From positions 124,001-188,000 of the forward strand of contig NZ_CANMQT010000009.1 of assembly GCF_947500065.1 (NCBI RefSeq): a DNA stretch of 64,000 nucleotides, read 5' to 3'. Shown here piece after piece: positions 29,173-38,434 of this stretch; within the stretch, counting starts at the first letter, position 1; each line of letters opens with the position of its first letter. The position numbers and the translations under genes were made by a program. The DNA is from an uncultured Aquimarina sp. Its GTDB lineage: Bacteria; Bacteroidota; Bacteroidia; Flavobacteriales; Flavobacteriaceae. Under the pieces are notes generated by a model, which saw only the letters and a program-made list of their open reading frames with translations, was not told the origin of the DNA and searched no databases.

Positions 29173-30230
29173 GTGGATATTTTAGTTAGGTTTAATTTCA
29201 AAATAACTTCATATGATAGTTCATTATCTTCTATATGTAGCGAATGTTTATCAGGATACAGAAGATGTAATCTTTTTTTTACATTATTAAAACCAATACC
29301 GCCAATTAATTCCTGTTGTTGCTTGCTATCAGTTAACTTGGCATTTTCTACCTGCATTACTAGATTATTTTCTTTGGCAAATATATTAACAACGATCCAG
29401 GATTTTTTTGATAAAGAAGTACCATGTTTAAATGCATTTTCTACAAATGGAATAAGTAAAAAAGGAGATATTTGATAATCCTTATCTAATTCTGAATTGA
29501 AACTAATATCTACCGTAGTATCAAATCTTAATTTTTCAAGATCCACATAATTTTTTAGATACTCTATTTCTTTCTTTAATGATACTTTAGGAACATTAGC
29601 TTCATATAGCATATAACGCATTAATTTAGAAAGTTTAAGAACAGCAATCTCTGCAGTACTAGACTTTTTTATAATTAAAGCATATAGATTATTTAGAGTA
29701 TTAAACAAAAAATGAGGATGTACTTGATTACGTAGTTGTATAAGTTCGGCTTCAATTTTTTCTTTTTCAAGTTCTAAGGCTCTTTGTTGAGAATTGTAAT
29801 AAAATTTAAAGAAACTATATCCCAAAGGGATGACTGCAGCTATGTTAACATCCAGAATAGTGTTCATTAATTCAGTAATTGTAAAATAGCCTTCACTATG
29901 CCAATTAGGAAAATAATTGGGTTCTACATAAAAGAATATGATTGGTCTTTGGATACAAATACTTGTAATTAGTAGTAATACTATATAAGAAATGATAAAA
30001 GCAATGAATTTTCGCTTGATTAAAAAAAATGGTAATAAAAGATAGATAGAAACATACACTAAGATCATTCTTGCGGGTAAACCAAAAGTTTGAATAGTAA
30101 ATGAACGAACATAATCGTTATCATATGTACCCCAAGTAATTCCAAAAAATATAATCAATCCTATCCAGTAAAGAATGTGTTTAATTGCCCTGTTAGAAAA
30201 AAAACTTTTTAAAGGAGAGTGCTGCGTCAT
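29169..30230 (-). CDS. LytS/YehU-type sensor histidine kinase (second system)
   Basis: 353 residues: four hydrophobic helices in the first 140 residues, a charged coiled linker (ALELEKEKIEAELIQLRNQ), His in HPHFLFNTLNNLYAL, N box LIPFVENAFKHG and G box GGIGFNNVKKRLHL. Coupled to the LytTR regulator by a 4-nt overlap. Divergent from the amylase gene at 30479 with a 248-nt gap, so that gene is one candidate target. Confidence 0.92.
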   Translation of the reverse strand: MTQHSPLKSFFSNRAIKHILYWIGLIIFFGITWGTYDNDYVRSFTIQTFGLPARMILVYVSIYLLLPFFLIKRKFIAFIISYIVLLLITSICIQRPIIFFYVEPNYFPNWHSEGYFTITELMNTILDVNIAAVIPLGYSFFKFYYNSQQRALELEKEKIEAELIQLRNQVHPHFLFNTLNNLYALIIKKSSTAEIAVLKLSKLMRYMLYEANVPKVSLKKEIEYLKNYVDLEKLRFDTTVDISFNSELDKDYQISPFLLIPFVENAFKHGTSLSKKSWIVVNIFAKENNLVMQVENAKLTDSKQQQELIGGIGFNNVKKRLHLLYPDKHSLHIEDNELSYEVILKLNLTKIST

Positions 30231-30478
30231 TATGATGGTTATAATCTAAAAAACTAAAATCTGAAAATTTTTGATAAAATAACAAAATTCAGGACGAACA
30301 ACCGTCAATTTAGTACATACTACAGGAATTATATTTTTTTTATTCAGATAGCAACAAGCTTTTAGAATTTATCGGATTATTAGTTGTCTATCCCGAAATA
30401 CTGCTATCCGTATAATGAAGTTGTAGTTGACCTATTGTGTATGGTTATTAGTGGTTGAAACAGTTAAAAATATTACTT

Positions 30479-32329
30479 ATGAAATTTTATTCAAAAAAAG
30501 GATTATCGCTATTCGTAGTGTTATTGTCAATCTCTTTTTTTTGTCAAGCACAAAAAAAAGAAAGACTTACTCATGTAGAACCTCCGTTTTGGTGGACAGG
30601 TATGACAAATCCTGACCTACAGTTATTAGTACACGGAAAAAATATTAGTTTGTTTGATGTATCTCTTCAATATCCAGGATTACAATTAAAAAGTGTAAGC
30701 AAAGTAGAAAATGAGAACTATCTATTTCTAAACCTTAGTATTTCTAAAAATGCAAAGCCGGGATTTTTTTCGATTACGTTTACTAATGGAAAGGAAAAAT
30801 TTAGTTACAGGTATCAATTAAAACCTAAAGCAGAAAGGGGACAAGTTGGTCAGGCAGTAACATCAGCAGATGTTGTTTATCTAATAACACCGGATCGTTT
30901 TGCGAATGGAGATATTACTAATGATTCAACGGATGATACATTGGAAAAATTAAATAGGAAAGATGAAAATGGCAGACATGGAGGAGATTTAAAAGGAATT
31001 TTGGATAATTTCGATTATTTTGAGGAATTAGGTGTTACCACATTATGGCTAAATCCTGTTTTGGAGAATGATCAGCCAGTATACTCTTATCATGGATATG
31101 CAATTTCGGATTTTTATAAAACGGATACTCGTTTTGGAAGTAATGATGATTATAAACGATTAGTGGGTCTATCACATGATAAAGGAATAAAAGTGATTAT
31201 GGATCAGGTTTTTAATCATTGTGGTTCAGGTCATTGGTGGATCCAGGATTTACCTTCTAAGGATTGGTTAAATCAGTGGGATACTTTTACTAAAAGCAAT
31301 TTCACCAATATTGCAGCTTCTGATCCTTATGTATCCTCCAGTGATTTTGATTTGCTAACCAAAGGATGGTTTGATGTTAACATGCCTGATCTAAATCTAG
31401 AAAATGATTTTCTCGCTACCTATATGATTCAGAATTCAATATGGTGGGTAGAGTATTCAGGCATAGATGGTATACGGTTAGATACTTATCCGTATCCAAA
31501 TAAACACGCCATGTCCAGATGGATGAAAGCGCTTACTCAGGAATATCCAGATTTTTATATGGTTGCAGAAACCTGGGCAGAAAGGGCTTCTTATTTGTCC
31601 TATTGGAATAACGATAAAATGAATAGAGATGGGTATATTTCTAATGTTAAAAGTATAAGCGATTATGCATTGTATTATTCAATGATAAGAGCTTTCGAAA
31701 AAGGAGGAGATATTTCTGAACTTTATAAAACACTCGCAGAGGATTTTGTATATGGAAATCCGGAAAATAATAAGGTTTTTAATGGAAACCATGATGTTGA
31801 TCGTTTATTAGCGTTATTAGATGGTGATGTTAAGAAACTAAAGCTCAGTATGGCCTTTACACTTACTACAAGAGGAATTCCTCAAATTTATTATGGAGAT
31901 GAGATTTTGATGAAAAATAGGCGTCCTGATGGCAAGGTACGACAGGATTTTCCCGGTGGATGGAAAAATGATACTCGAAACGCTTTTACCAAAGAAGGAA
32001 GAACAGTTCAGGAAAATGAAATTTTTAATTACATAAAAACAATCCTTAACTGGAGAAAAAAAGCGAAGTCTATTCATAACGGAAAACTGACACACTATCA
32101 ACCCATTGATAATGTTTATGTATATTTTAGATATACAGATACAGAAAATACCATGATCATTATCAATAATAGTGATAAAGACTACGCTAGTTTTAAATTG
32201 GAACGCTTTAAAAAATCTCTAGAGGGATATTCAAAAGGGAAAGATATCTTAAATGGAGTTGAATTAAATGATTTTCAAGATGTTACGCTTTCTGGAGATA
32301 CAGCTTTGATTATAGATTTGGTAAGATAA
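30479..32329 (+). CDS. GH13 alpha-amylase family enzyme (neopullulanase/SusA-like)
   Basis: I use the ATG at 30479, which begins the signal peptide (MKFYSKKGLSLFVVLLSISF, cleaved near FCQAQ); an upstream TTG is unnecessary. 616 residues: an N-terminal beta-sandwich starter domain (about 25-120), a GH13 barrel beginning DVVYLITPDRFANGD, and a C-terminal sandwich. Catalytic triad: Asp335 in GIRLDTYP, Glu364 in VAETW, Asp439 in GNHDVDR. Exported alpha-glucan hydrolase, probably periplasmic as in starch systems. No SusC/SusD pair is next to it. Confidence 0.92.
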   Translation: MKFYSKKGLSLFVVLLSISFFCQAQKKERLTHVEPPFWWTGMTNPDLQLLVHGKNISLFDVSLQYPGLQLKSVSKVENENYLFLNLSISKNAKPGFFSITFTNGKEKFSYRYQLKPKAERGQVGQAVTSADVVYLITPDRFANGDITNDSTDDTLEKLNRKDENGRHGGDLKGILDNFDYFEELGVTTLWLNPVLENDQPVYSYHGYAISDFYKTDTRFGSNDDYKRLVGLSHDKGIKVIMDQVFNHCGSGHWWIQDLPSKDWLNQWDTFTKSNFTNIAASDPYVSSSDFDLLTKGWFDVNMPDLNLENDFLATYMIQNSIWWVEYSGIDGIRLDTYPYPNKHAMSRWMKALTQEYPDFYMVAETWAERASYLSYWNNDKMNRDGYISNVKSISDYALYYSMIRAFEKGGDISELYKTLAEDFVYGNPENNKVFNGNHDVDRLLALLDGDVKKLKLSMAFTLTTRGIPQIYYGDEILMKNRRPDGKVRQDFPGGWKNDTRNAFTKEGRTVQENEIFNYIKTILNWRKKAKSIHNGKLTHYQPIDNVYVYFRYTDTENTMIIINNSDKDYASFKLERFKKSLEGYSKGKDILNGVELNDFQDVTLSGDTALIIDLVR

Positions 32330-32676
32330 AAGTTCTTCTATAGCTTCTTCTTTTTGTTCAAGTACACTTCATTGTTAACAATGAAATTAAATACTTGGAT
32401 TCGATACAAGAAAAGGTATAGATAAAACCTAATTACTTGCAGTTATAGTTTTATGTTTCTTCTCCTTCTGGGAGGATTAAGGTGAGGTTTTTTATTGTAA
32501 AAATCCCTTATTCTAATTTCTAAGCATCATCTCGCCAATAGCAATAGTGCTGTTGTCCAAGAAGAAAGAACTCCTTTAGATTGTAAAAACATGCTATACT
32601 TTTATTATTTTAGTTTTGAGCATAAAAAAAGGGTTAATAATTAAATTAACCCTTTTTTTATAAATATTTTTATTTT
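32330..32676. other. Intergenic region with REP-like remnant and terminator
   Basis: Contains CTCCTTCTGGGAGGATTAAG (32462-32481) followed by GTGAGGTTTTTT, a common Bacteroidetes intergenic hairpin remnant, and the terminator at 32624-32659. No ORF of interest. Confidence 0.4.
32624..32659. terminator. Bidirectional intrinsic terminator
   Basis: AAAAAAAGGGTTAAT pairs perfectly with ATTAACCCTTTTTTT around AATTAA. Serves the amylase gene from the left and the OmpA gene from the right. Confidence 0.9.
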
Positions 32677-33543
32677 CTAATTACCGCCTTCGCTAGCTTT
32701 TTTCATTCCGTCTTCGATCATATTATAGAACTGATCTAGTTTAGGAAGTACTACGATTCTTGTACGTCTGTTTTTAGAACGGTTAGAGGCAGAAGCATTA
32801 TCTGCAACTGGCACATAATAACTACGTCCCGCAGCGGTCATACGTTTAGGATCTACTTTGAAATCATTTTGTAATACACGCACAACAGAGGTTGCTCTTT
32901 TTACACTTAAATCCCAGTTATCTAAAAGTACCTTATTTTTAATTGGCACATTATCTGTATGTCCTTCTACTAAGAATTCGATATCTGGTTTATCGTTCAC
33001 CACTTTGGCAACTTTACCTAGTACTTCACGAGCTCTTGTGGAAACGTTGTAACTACCGCTTTTAAATAATAACTTATCAGAAATAGAAACATATACTACT
33101 CCTTTTTCTACATTTATCTCAATATCTTCATCTGCAAGGTTACCTAAAGCTCCTTTCAGACTTGTTACCAATGCCAAAGTCACAGAATCTTTTTTATTCA
33201 ATGCATCATTCATTGTTTTGATCTGAAGATCTTTTTCTTTAATACTTTCTAAAGATCTCTCTAGGTTTTCTGCTTCTTTAGTTGATAATGTTGCAAGATT
33301 ACCAACATTGTTTAATAGTGCAGAATTTTGGTTTTTAAGATTTGATACTTGATCTCTAAGAACTTTCAATTCAGAGCTTTCGCTTGCTTTTTCTTCAAGG
33401 CAGCTGTTTAGTTTAACAGTAGCTGTATTTAATAAATCTTGAGTTTCTTTTTGTTTTGCTTCTAGGTCCGTAAATTTCTTTTGTGATACACAAGAAGATA
33501 ATAGGACAGCTATTGAAGCTCCGATAATCATTGCTTTTTTCAT
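32677..33543 (-). CDS. OmpA-family peptidoglycan-binding lipoprotein
   Basis: Start placed at 33543, where MKKAMIIGASIAVLLSSC is a lipoprotein signal (Cys18); an in-frame ATG 27 codons earlier gives no sensible N-terminus. 288 residues: a coiled coil at about 25-120 (LEAKQKETQDLLNTATVKLN), then an OmpA C-terminal domain at about 145-270 with LVEGHTDNVPIK and NRSKNRRTRIVV, including the Asp and Arg that hold meso-diaminopimelate. Anchors outer membrane to peptidoglycan. Confidence 0.9.
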   Translation of the reverse strand: MKKAMIIGASIAVLLSSCVSQKKFTDLEAKQKETQDLLNTATVKLNSCLEEKASESSELKVLRDQVSNLKNQNSALLNNVGNLATLSTKEAENLERSLESIKEKDLQIKTMNDALNKKDSVTLALVTSLKGALGNLADEDIEINVEKGVVYVSISDKLLFKSGSYNVSTRAREVLGKVAKVVNDKPDIEFLVEGHTDNVPIKNKVLLDNWDLSVKRATSVVRVLQNDFKVDPKRMTAAGRSYYVPVADNASASNRSKNRRTRIVVLPKLDQFYNMIEDGMKKASEGGN

Positions 33544-33643
33544 TAGAAAATTTGTTTTTAGTCTTATTCTGGTTATATAACTCAAAATTATTAAAATTGT
33601 GACGCAATATCGCCCTGTTAACAATAATTTAATGAATATAACC

Positions 33644-34636
33644 TTACAAATGGTTAAATAGTTTTTTGTTCAAAATATAATACTGCCATACAACGGAAGA
33701 AACAGTATAATATTTCCTTCTATCAGTTGATTTTTTTCGTTTTTTAACAAAAGTTGGCAAATTTTTGTAAAAGCTGAAATGGGCTTTAAGAATTGCTAAA
33801 CAATGTGAAGGCTTTCCTTCTACTATATATTTTACTCCAGCAACTCCATCTAATATCATTCGAATAAAGATAATAAACCAAATAGATACTCCAAAAGAGT
33901 TTTTTACCATCATCAATAGATTGTTTCTGAAATTAAGAAAGGTTTTTCTTGGGTTGAGTGTGTTTAAAGTAGCTCCACCAAGGTGATATACTTCAGATGA
34001 ACCTATATATTTAATATCATAGCCATGATTTCGTATACGCCAGCAGAGATCTATTTCTTCCTGATGTGCAAAGAAATCTTCATCTAATCTCCCAGTTTCT
34101 TCAAAAACTGATTTCCGAATAAACAAACATGCTCCGCTTGCCCAGAAAATATCCGTGGTATCATTGTACTGTCCTTTGTCTTCTTCTAACGTGTCAAAAA
34201 TTCTTCCGCGACAGAAGGGATATCCTAATTTATCCATAAAACCTCCAGCAGCACCTGCATATTCGAAGTAGTTCTTTTTTTTATAATCAAGAATTTTGGG
34301 TTGTACTGCAGCAATGTTTTCAGAACTCTTAAAAGTTTCTATTACTGGAAGAAGCCAATTCTCAGTTACTTCCACATCACTGTTTAGTAAGCAGTATACA
34401 TCTGCATCAATTTTTGCCAAGGCATCATTATATCCTTTGGCATATCCACCGTTTACTTCATTTTGGACAATTTTCACTTCAGGAAAAGAAGTTTTTACGA
34501 AATCTATAGAATCATCCGTAGAAGCATTATCAGCTAGATACACAGTTGCTTCTTTAGAATACTTCACAATGGACGGAAGAAACTGTTCTAATAATGAACG
34601 TCCATTCCAATTTAATATGACGACTGCTATATTCAC
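33644..34636 (-). CDS. Family 2 glycosyltransferase
   Basis: 330 residues with a GT-A fold: VVILNWNGRSLLEQF, nucleotide contact ADNASTDDS, DXD-equivalent LLNSDVEV, and acceptor region FFAHQEEIDLCWRIRNHGY. A short amphipathic or transmembrane stretch near 225-250 (FGVSIWFIIFIRMIL) may attach it to the membrane. The rhamnosyltransferase-like subclass (WbbL type) is closest in pattern, so cell-surface glycan synthesis is probable. Not within a polysaccharide cluster. Confidence 0.88.
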   Translation of the reverse strand: MNIAVVILNWNGRSLLEQFLPSIVKYSKEATVYLADNASTDDSIDFVKTSFPEVKIVQNEVNGGYAKGYNDALAKIDADVYCLLNSDVEVTENWLLPVIETFKSSENIAAVQPKILDYKKKNYFEYAGAAGGFMDKLGYPFCRGRIFDTLEEDKGQYNDTTDIFWASGACLFIRKSVFEETGRLDEDFFAHQEEIDLCWRIRNHGYDIKYIGSSEVYHLGGATLNTLNPRKTFLNFRNNLLMMVKNSFGVSIWFIIFIRMILDGVAGVKYIVEGKPSHCLAILKAHFSFYKNLPTFVKKRKKSTDRRKYYTVSSVVWQYYILNKKLFNHL

Positions 34637-34718
34637 GTTTGCAAATAAATAAAAAATAATATTAAGAAGTTACTATTTATAAAGTGTTGTGCATTTTGGT
34701 GTTTTTAAATCCCAAATT

Positions 34719-34839
34719 CGTCAATTCGATTGCTTCGACCTTAGGAAGAAGTATATCGAGAATAGGATTTTGGATCAAAAAAAGCTATTCTCTATACAAT
34801 TTTTCTTCGTTTCACTATAAAAAATCACTCGAATTGACG
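34719..34839. repeat. 121-bp palindromic intergenic element
   Basis: CGTCAATTCGA at 34719-34729 is a perfect inverted repeat of TCGAATTGACG at 34829-34839. Nested inside, GAGAATAG (34758-34765) pairs with CTATTCTC (34785-34792). The RNA would be a long rod with side bulges, similar in plan to the element at 14674-14843 and in a similar place, between genes. Origin as a MITE or REP-like unit is inferred. Confidence 0.65.
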
Positions 34840-34877
34840 TTTCCTTTATAGTATTAGTTTCAAAATGTACAACGATT

Positions 34878-35321
34878 CTATTTATAATCAGGAATATCTT
34901 TCAGAAAAGCATATCGTTTTTCTATATAATCCATTTGACAATAGTAATGATTCATTCCATTGGTGATCATAAGATATTCTGCATTCAATGCAAGATTGTA
35001 GCGAGCAATCTGGTCAAAAACTTCTTGTGTGATTTTTACAGTATGAGATTTACATTCTATAATAAGATAGATGCTACCATCTGGGTTGAAAATAATGATA
35101 TCATAACGTTTATTAAGATCATTGACTTTGATAAGTTTTTCTACATTAATAAGACTCTCAGGGTATTTTTTTTCTTCGATTAAATAATTTACGGTATGTT
35201 GTCTAACCCATTCCTCTGGAGTAAGGATGATAAATTTTTTGCGAATTCTGTCAAAAATAGAAACTTTATTTTCGCTACTTTTGAACCTGAACTGGTATGC
35301 TGGGAAGTTAAGCTTTTGCAT
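34878..35321 (-). CDS. HsdR N-terminal-type nuclease domain protein
   Basis: 147 residues. PEEWVRQHTVNYLIEEKKYP, then KRYDIIIFNPDG and YLIIECKSHTV give the D...ExK pattern of the PD-(D/E)xK fold found at the N-terminus of type I restriction subunits (HSDR_N_2). There are no motor domains or partner methylase. Such solitary proteins are common beside holA in this group, suggesting a conserved housekeeping context and not a restriction system. Divergent from holA with 26 nt between. Confidence 0.82.
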   Translation of the reverse strand: MQKLNFPAYQFRFKSSENKVSIFDRIRKKFIILTPEEWVRQHTVNYLIEEKKYPESLINVEKLIKVNDLNKRYDIIIFNPDGSIYLIIECKSHTVKITQEVFDQIARYNLALNAEYLMITNGMNHYYCQMDYIEKRYAFLKDIPDYK

Positions 35322-35347
35322 GACACAAATTTGATGATTTTTTCTGA

Positions 35348-36352
35348 ATGGATGAAGTAAAACAGATTGTAAGCGATATTAAGAATGGAAATATCAAGCC
35401 TATTTATTTTTTGATGGGTGAAGAATCATATTATATTGATAGAATTTCAGAATATATTGACAAGAATGTACTAGCAGAAGAAGAGAAGGGATTTAATCAG
35501 ATGGTATTGTATGGTCGTGATGTAACTATAGAAGATATCGTTTCTAATGCTAAACGGTATCCAATGATGGCAGAGCGCCAAGTGGTGATTGTAAAAGAAG
35601 CACAGGATTTATCCAGAACGATAGAAAAGTTAGCAGATTATGCAGAAAACCCTCAGCCTTCTACAGTTTTAGTTATTTGTTACAAGTATAAAAAGATAGA
35701 TAAGCGAAAGAAACTATATAAAATAGTAGCTAAGAATGGGGTTATTTACGAAAGTAAAAAACTCTATGAAAATCAAGTTTCTGATTGGATCAGAAGGGTT
35801 TTAGCGGGTGCAAAATACAATATAGAACCGAAGGCTTCTCAGATGTTAGTAGAGTTTTTAGGAACAGATTTAAGTAAGATCAATAATGAATTAGAAAAAT
35901 TAAAATTGATCATACCAAAAGGAGAACCCATTACCGCCGATAAAATTGAAGAAAATATCGGAATTAGTAAGGAGTTCAATAATTTCGAATTGCGTAAGGC
36001 AATAGGAATGAGAGATGTATTAAAAGCTCATCGTATAATCAACTACTTTGCTCAAAACCCAAAAGACAATCCTCTAGTAGTTACAATCTCTTTATTATAC
36101 GGTTTCTTTTCTCAGGTATTACAATACCATGGGTTATCTGATAAATCACAGCGTAACGTAGCGAGTGCTTTAAAGATTAATCCATATTTCGTGAGTGATT
36201 ACTCTGATGCTGCTCGAAATTATCCTATGAAGAAAGTGAGTCAGATCATTGCGTTATTACGAGAAGCTGATGTTAAGAGTAAAGGAGTAGGAGCAGCCAA
36301 TCTTCCTCCAGGAGACATTCTGAAAGAACTTTTAGTGAAAATAATGGGGTAA
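35348..36352 (+). CDS. holA: DNA polymerase III delta subunit
   Basis: 334 residues, standard delta length. Clamp-loader subunit that opens the beta clamp. The beginning DEVKQIVSDIKNGNIKPIYFLMGEESYYIDRISEYI, with key span KPIYFLMGEESYYID, is characteristic, as are ATP-fold remnants (VVIVKEAQDL) without a working Walker motif, and helical domain ISKEFNNFELRKAIG. Ends LKELLVKIMG. Confidence 0.93.
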   Translation: MDEVKQIVSDIKNGNIKPIYFLMGEESYYIDRISEYIDKNVLAEEEKGFNQMVLYGRDVTIEDIVSNAKRYPMMAERQVVIVKEAQDLSRTIEKLADYAENPQPSTVLVICYKYKKIDKRKKLYKIVAKNGVIYESKKLYENQVSDWIRRVLAGAKYNIEPKASQMLVEFLGTDLSKINNELEKLKLIIPKGEPITADKIEENIGISKEFNNFELRKAIGMRDVLKAHRIINYFAQNPKDNPLVVTISLLYGFFSQVLQYHGLSDKSQRNVASALKINPYFVSDYSDAARNYPMKKVSQIIALLREADVKSKGVGAANLPPGDILKELLVKIMG

Positions 36353-36412
36353 TAATCTATTATTAATAATTGTTTAACAGGCGCTTAGCAATAACAATCT
36401 TAATTTTAGGAA

Positions 36413-37759
36413 ATGCAAATCTTTAATTTTTTTTCTAAAAGTATTTTCCCAATATTATTGGTCAATTTCATAGGGATTTTAGGGTATAGTATCGTAATTC
36501 CAATCCTGATTTTTATAGTTACTGATTTAGGAGGTAATGGTTTTATTTATGGAATTCTGGGTGCTATGTATCCATTTTTTCAATTTATAGGAGCTCCAAT
36601 TCTTGGAAGACTTTCTGATCGGATAGGACGAAAGAAGGTATTGGTAATCAGTCAAGCAGGAACTTTTATCGCTTGGTTACTTTTTTTAATAGCCTTGATA
36701 CTTCCGGAAATAACCTTGTGGTCATCAGATTCGGGGTTTAGTGGTAAGTATGTTATGACGCTACCATTAATATTAATATTTGTGGCTAGAATTTTTGATG
36801 GATTTACTGGAGGAAATGTTTCTGTTGCGAATGCATATCTTTCTGATATTTCTACGGATGAAGATCGCGATAAGAATTTTGGTATGATGGGAGCATCTAC
36901 AAGCTTAGGTTTTGTTCTAGGACCTGCAATTGCTGGAGTTTTAGCTTCTACAATTATGGGAGAAACATTACCTATTCTTCTAGCTGCTATTATTTCGTTA
37001 ATTGCCATTTTGGTTATATTTATTAGACTTCCAGAAAGTAATCCTTGTATGGTAGATACCGGAAACTTAAATTTCAAATCTTTTAGAAGGTTTTTTCAAG
37101 TGGAACATAAAGATTGTTTTGATGATGCTATAGGTGCGGATAAAAATCATAATACATTTAGAAATGTGCTTAGGCAAAGAGGCATCCCATTGTTATTTAC
37201 TATTTATTTTTTGACATTTTTAGGGTTTAGTTTGTTCTATGCAGGATTACCGATATACGCTTCTACTATTTTAGAATGGACTGCTATTGATTTAGGTATA
37301 TTTTTGGCGTATTCCAGTTTTATAATGATTTTGGTTCAAGGACCATTATTATCTTTTCTTTCAGGTAAAGTATCTAACATTCTATTGGTTACTGTCGGAA
37401 CGGTACTATTATCTCTGAGTTTTTTTCTTCTTTCTAATTCTAGTATTATCATATTATATGTAGCCAACACTTTATTATCAATTGGTAATGGTTTAATGTG
37501 GCCTAGCTTCTTGTCTCTTTTATCAAAAACAGGAAATTCTTCGATGCAAGGAGCTATTCAGGGATATGGTAATAGTATGGGGAGTTTGGCTAGTATTGTT
37601 GGATTAGTTGTAGGAGGAATTATGTTCGAAAGTATAAACGTGACAATTTTTATTATTGGGGCAGGCGTGTTTTTATTGATATTTATTCTCCTATTAATAA
37701 ATTATATACAGACCAAAAGAACTTCATTAAAGATTGATCAAAAACTAGAAACAGTCTAA
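36413..37759 (+). CDS. MFS transporter (drug/proton antiporter-like)
   Basis: 448 residues and twelve predicted membrane helices. MFS motif A is in GRLSDRIGRKKVLV between helices 2 and 3, and the helix 5 signature GPAIAGVLAS is present. A longer loop between helices 6 and 7 (about 205-250) has charged residues. The pattern is nearest tetracycline-type drug:H+ antiporters, but substrate is unknown. It starts 61 nt after holA. Confidence 0.88.
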   Translation: MQIFNFFSKSIFPILLVNFIGILGYSIVIPILIFIVTDLGGNGFIYGILGAMYPFFQFIGAPILGRLSDRIGRKKVLVISQAGTFIAWLLFLIALILPEITLWSSDSGFSGKYVMTLPLILIFVARIFDGFTGGNVSVANAYLSDISTDEDRDKNFGMMGASTSLGFVLGPAIAGVLASTIMGETLPILLAAIISLIAILVIFIRLPESNPCMVDTGNLNFKSFRRFFQVEHKDCFDDAIGADKNHNTFRNVLRQRGIPLLFTIYFLTFLGFSLFYAGLPIYASTILEWTAIDLGIFLAYSSFIMILVQGPLLSFLSGKVSNILLVTVGTVLLSLSFFLLSNSSIIILYVANTLLSIGNGLMWPSFLSLLSKTGNSSMQGAIQGYGNSMGSLASIVGLVVGGIMFESINVTIFIIGAGVFLLIFILLLINYIQTKRTSLKIDQKLETV

Positions 37760-37801
37760 ATAGAATATCAGAAATCTTATTTTAAACTGAAGTATAATTC
37801 T

Positions 37802-38257
37802 CTAAGGAATTGGCAAAAACGAAAAATCTTTTACTTCGGTCATTACAAATGAACTCTGTACTTTAGAAATGTTTTCTAGTGACGCTAGTTTATTGGAAAG
37901 AAAGTTTTGATATGATTCCATATCTTCAGCATATATCTTAATCAAATAATCAAACATACCAGCCACGTGATAACATTCTACCACCTCCGGAAATTGCTGG
38001 ATATCTTTTTCGAATTTTTTTAAATAATCTGTCTGGTGCAGGTTTAAGGTAACGTTACAAAACACCATAAGCTGTAATCCTGCTTTTTTTCTATCAAGAA
38101 TGGCTTTGTAAGATTTTATATACCCTTCACGTTCCAGTTTCTTAACTCGTTCGAAAATTGGAGTAGTAGTAAGACTTAAACGTTCTGCAATTTCTTTGAT
38201 AGTGATTTTACCATCTTTTTGTAATAAATTAAGGATAGATCGATCCGTTTTATCCAT
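37802..38257 (-). CDS. Lrp/AsnC-family transcriptional regulator
   Basis: 151 residues: N-terminal winged HTH (ILNLLQKDGKITIKEIAERLSL, key part ITIKEIAERLSLTTTPIFER) and a C-terminal RAM ligand domain (VVECYHVAGMFDYLIKIYA). Divergent from the PLP sulfur amino-acid enzyme at 38435 with 178 nt between, the usual arrangement for a local amino-acid-responsive regulator. Confidence 0.93.
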   Translation of the reverse strand: MDKTDRSILNLLQKDGKITIKEIAERLSLTTTPIFERVKKLEREGYIKSYKAILDRKKAGLQLMVFCNVTLNLHQTDYLKKFEKDIQQFPEVVECYHVAGMFDYLIKIYAEDMESYQNFLSNKLASLENISKVQSSFVMTEVKDFSFLPIP

Positions 38258-38434
38258 AATATTTTTCTCTTTAAATTACTTTAATAAACCAAAAATAGAA
38301 TAAAATTCTTTTAAAGCTATCTATATGTATTATTATTTCTAAATAAATACCTAAAAATGGTTTTTAATTCTTTTTCATATAATTTTATATAACAACAAAT
38401 ACTAATTATTACTAACAATTTATATAGCTAACAA

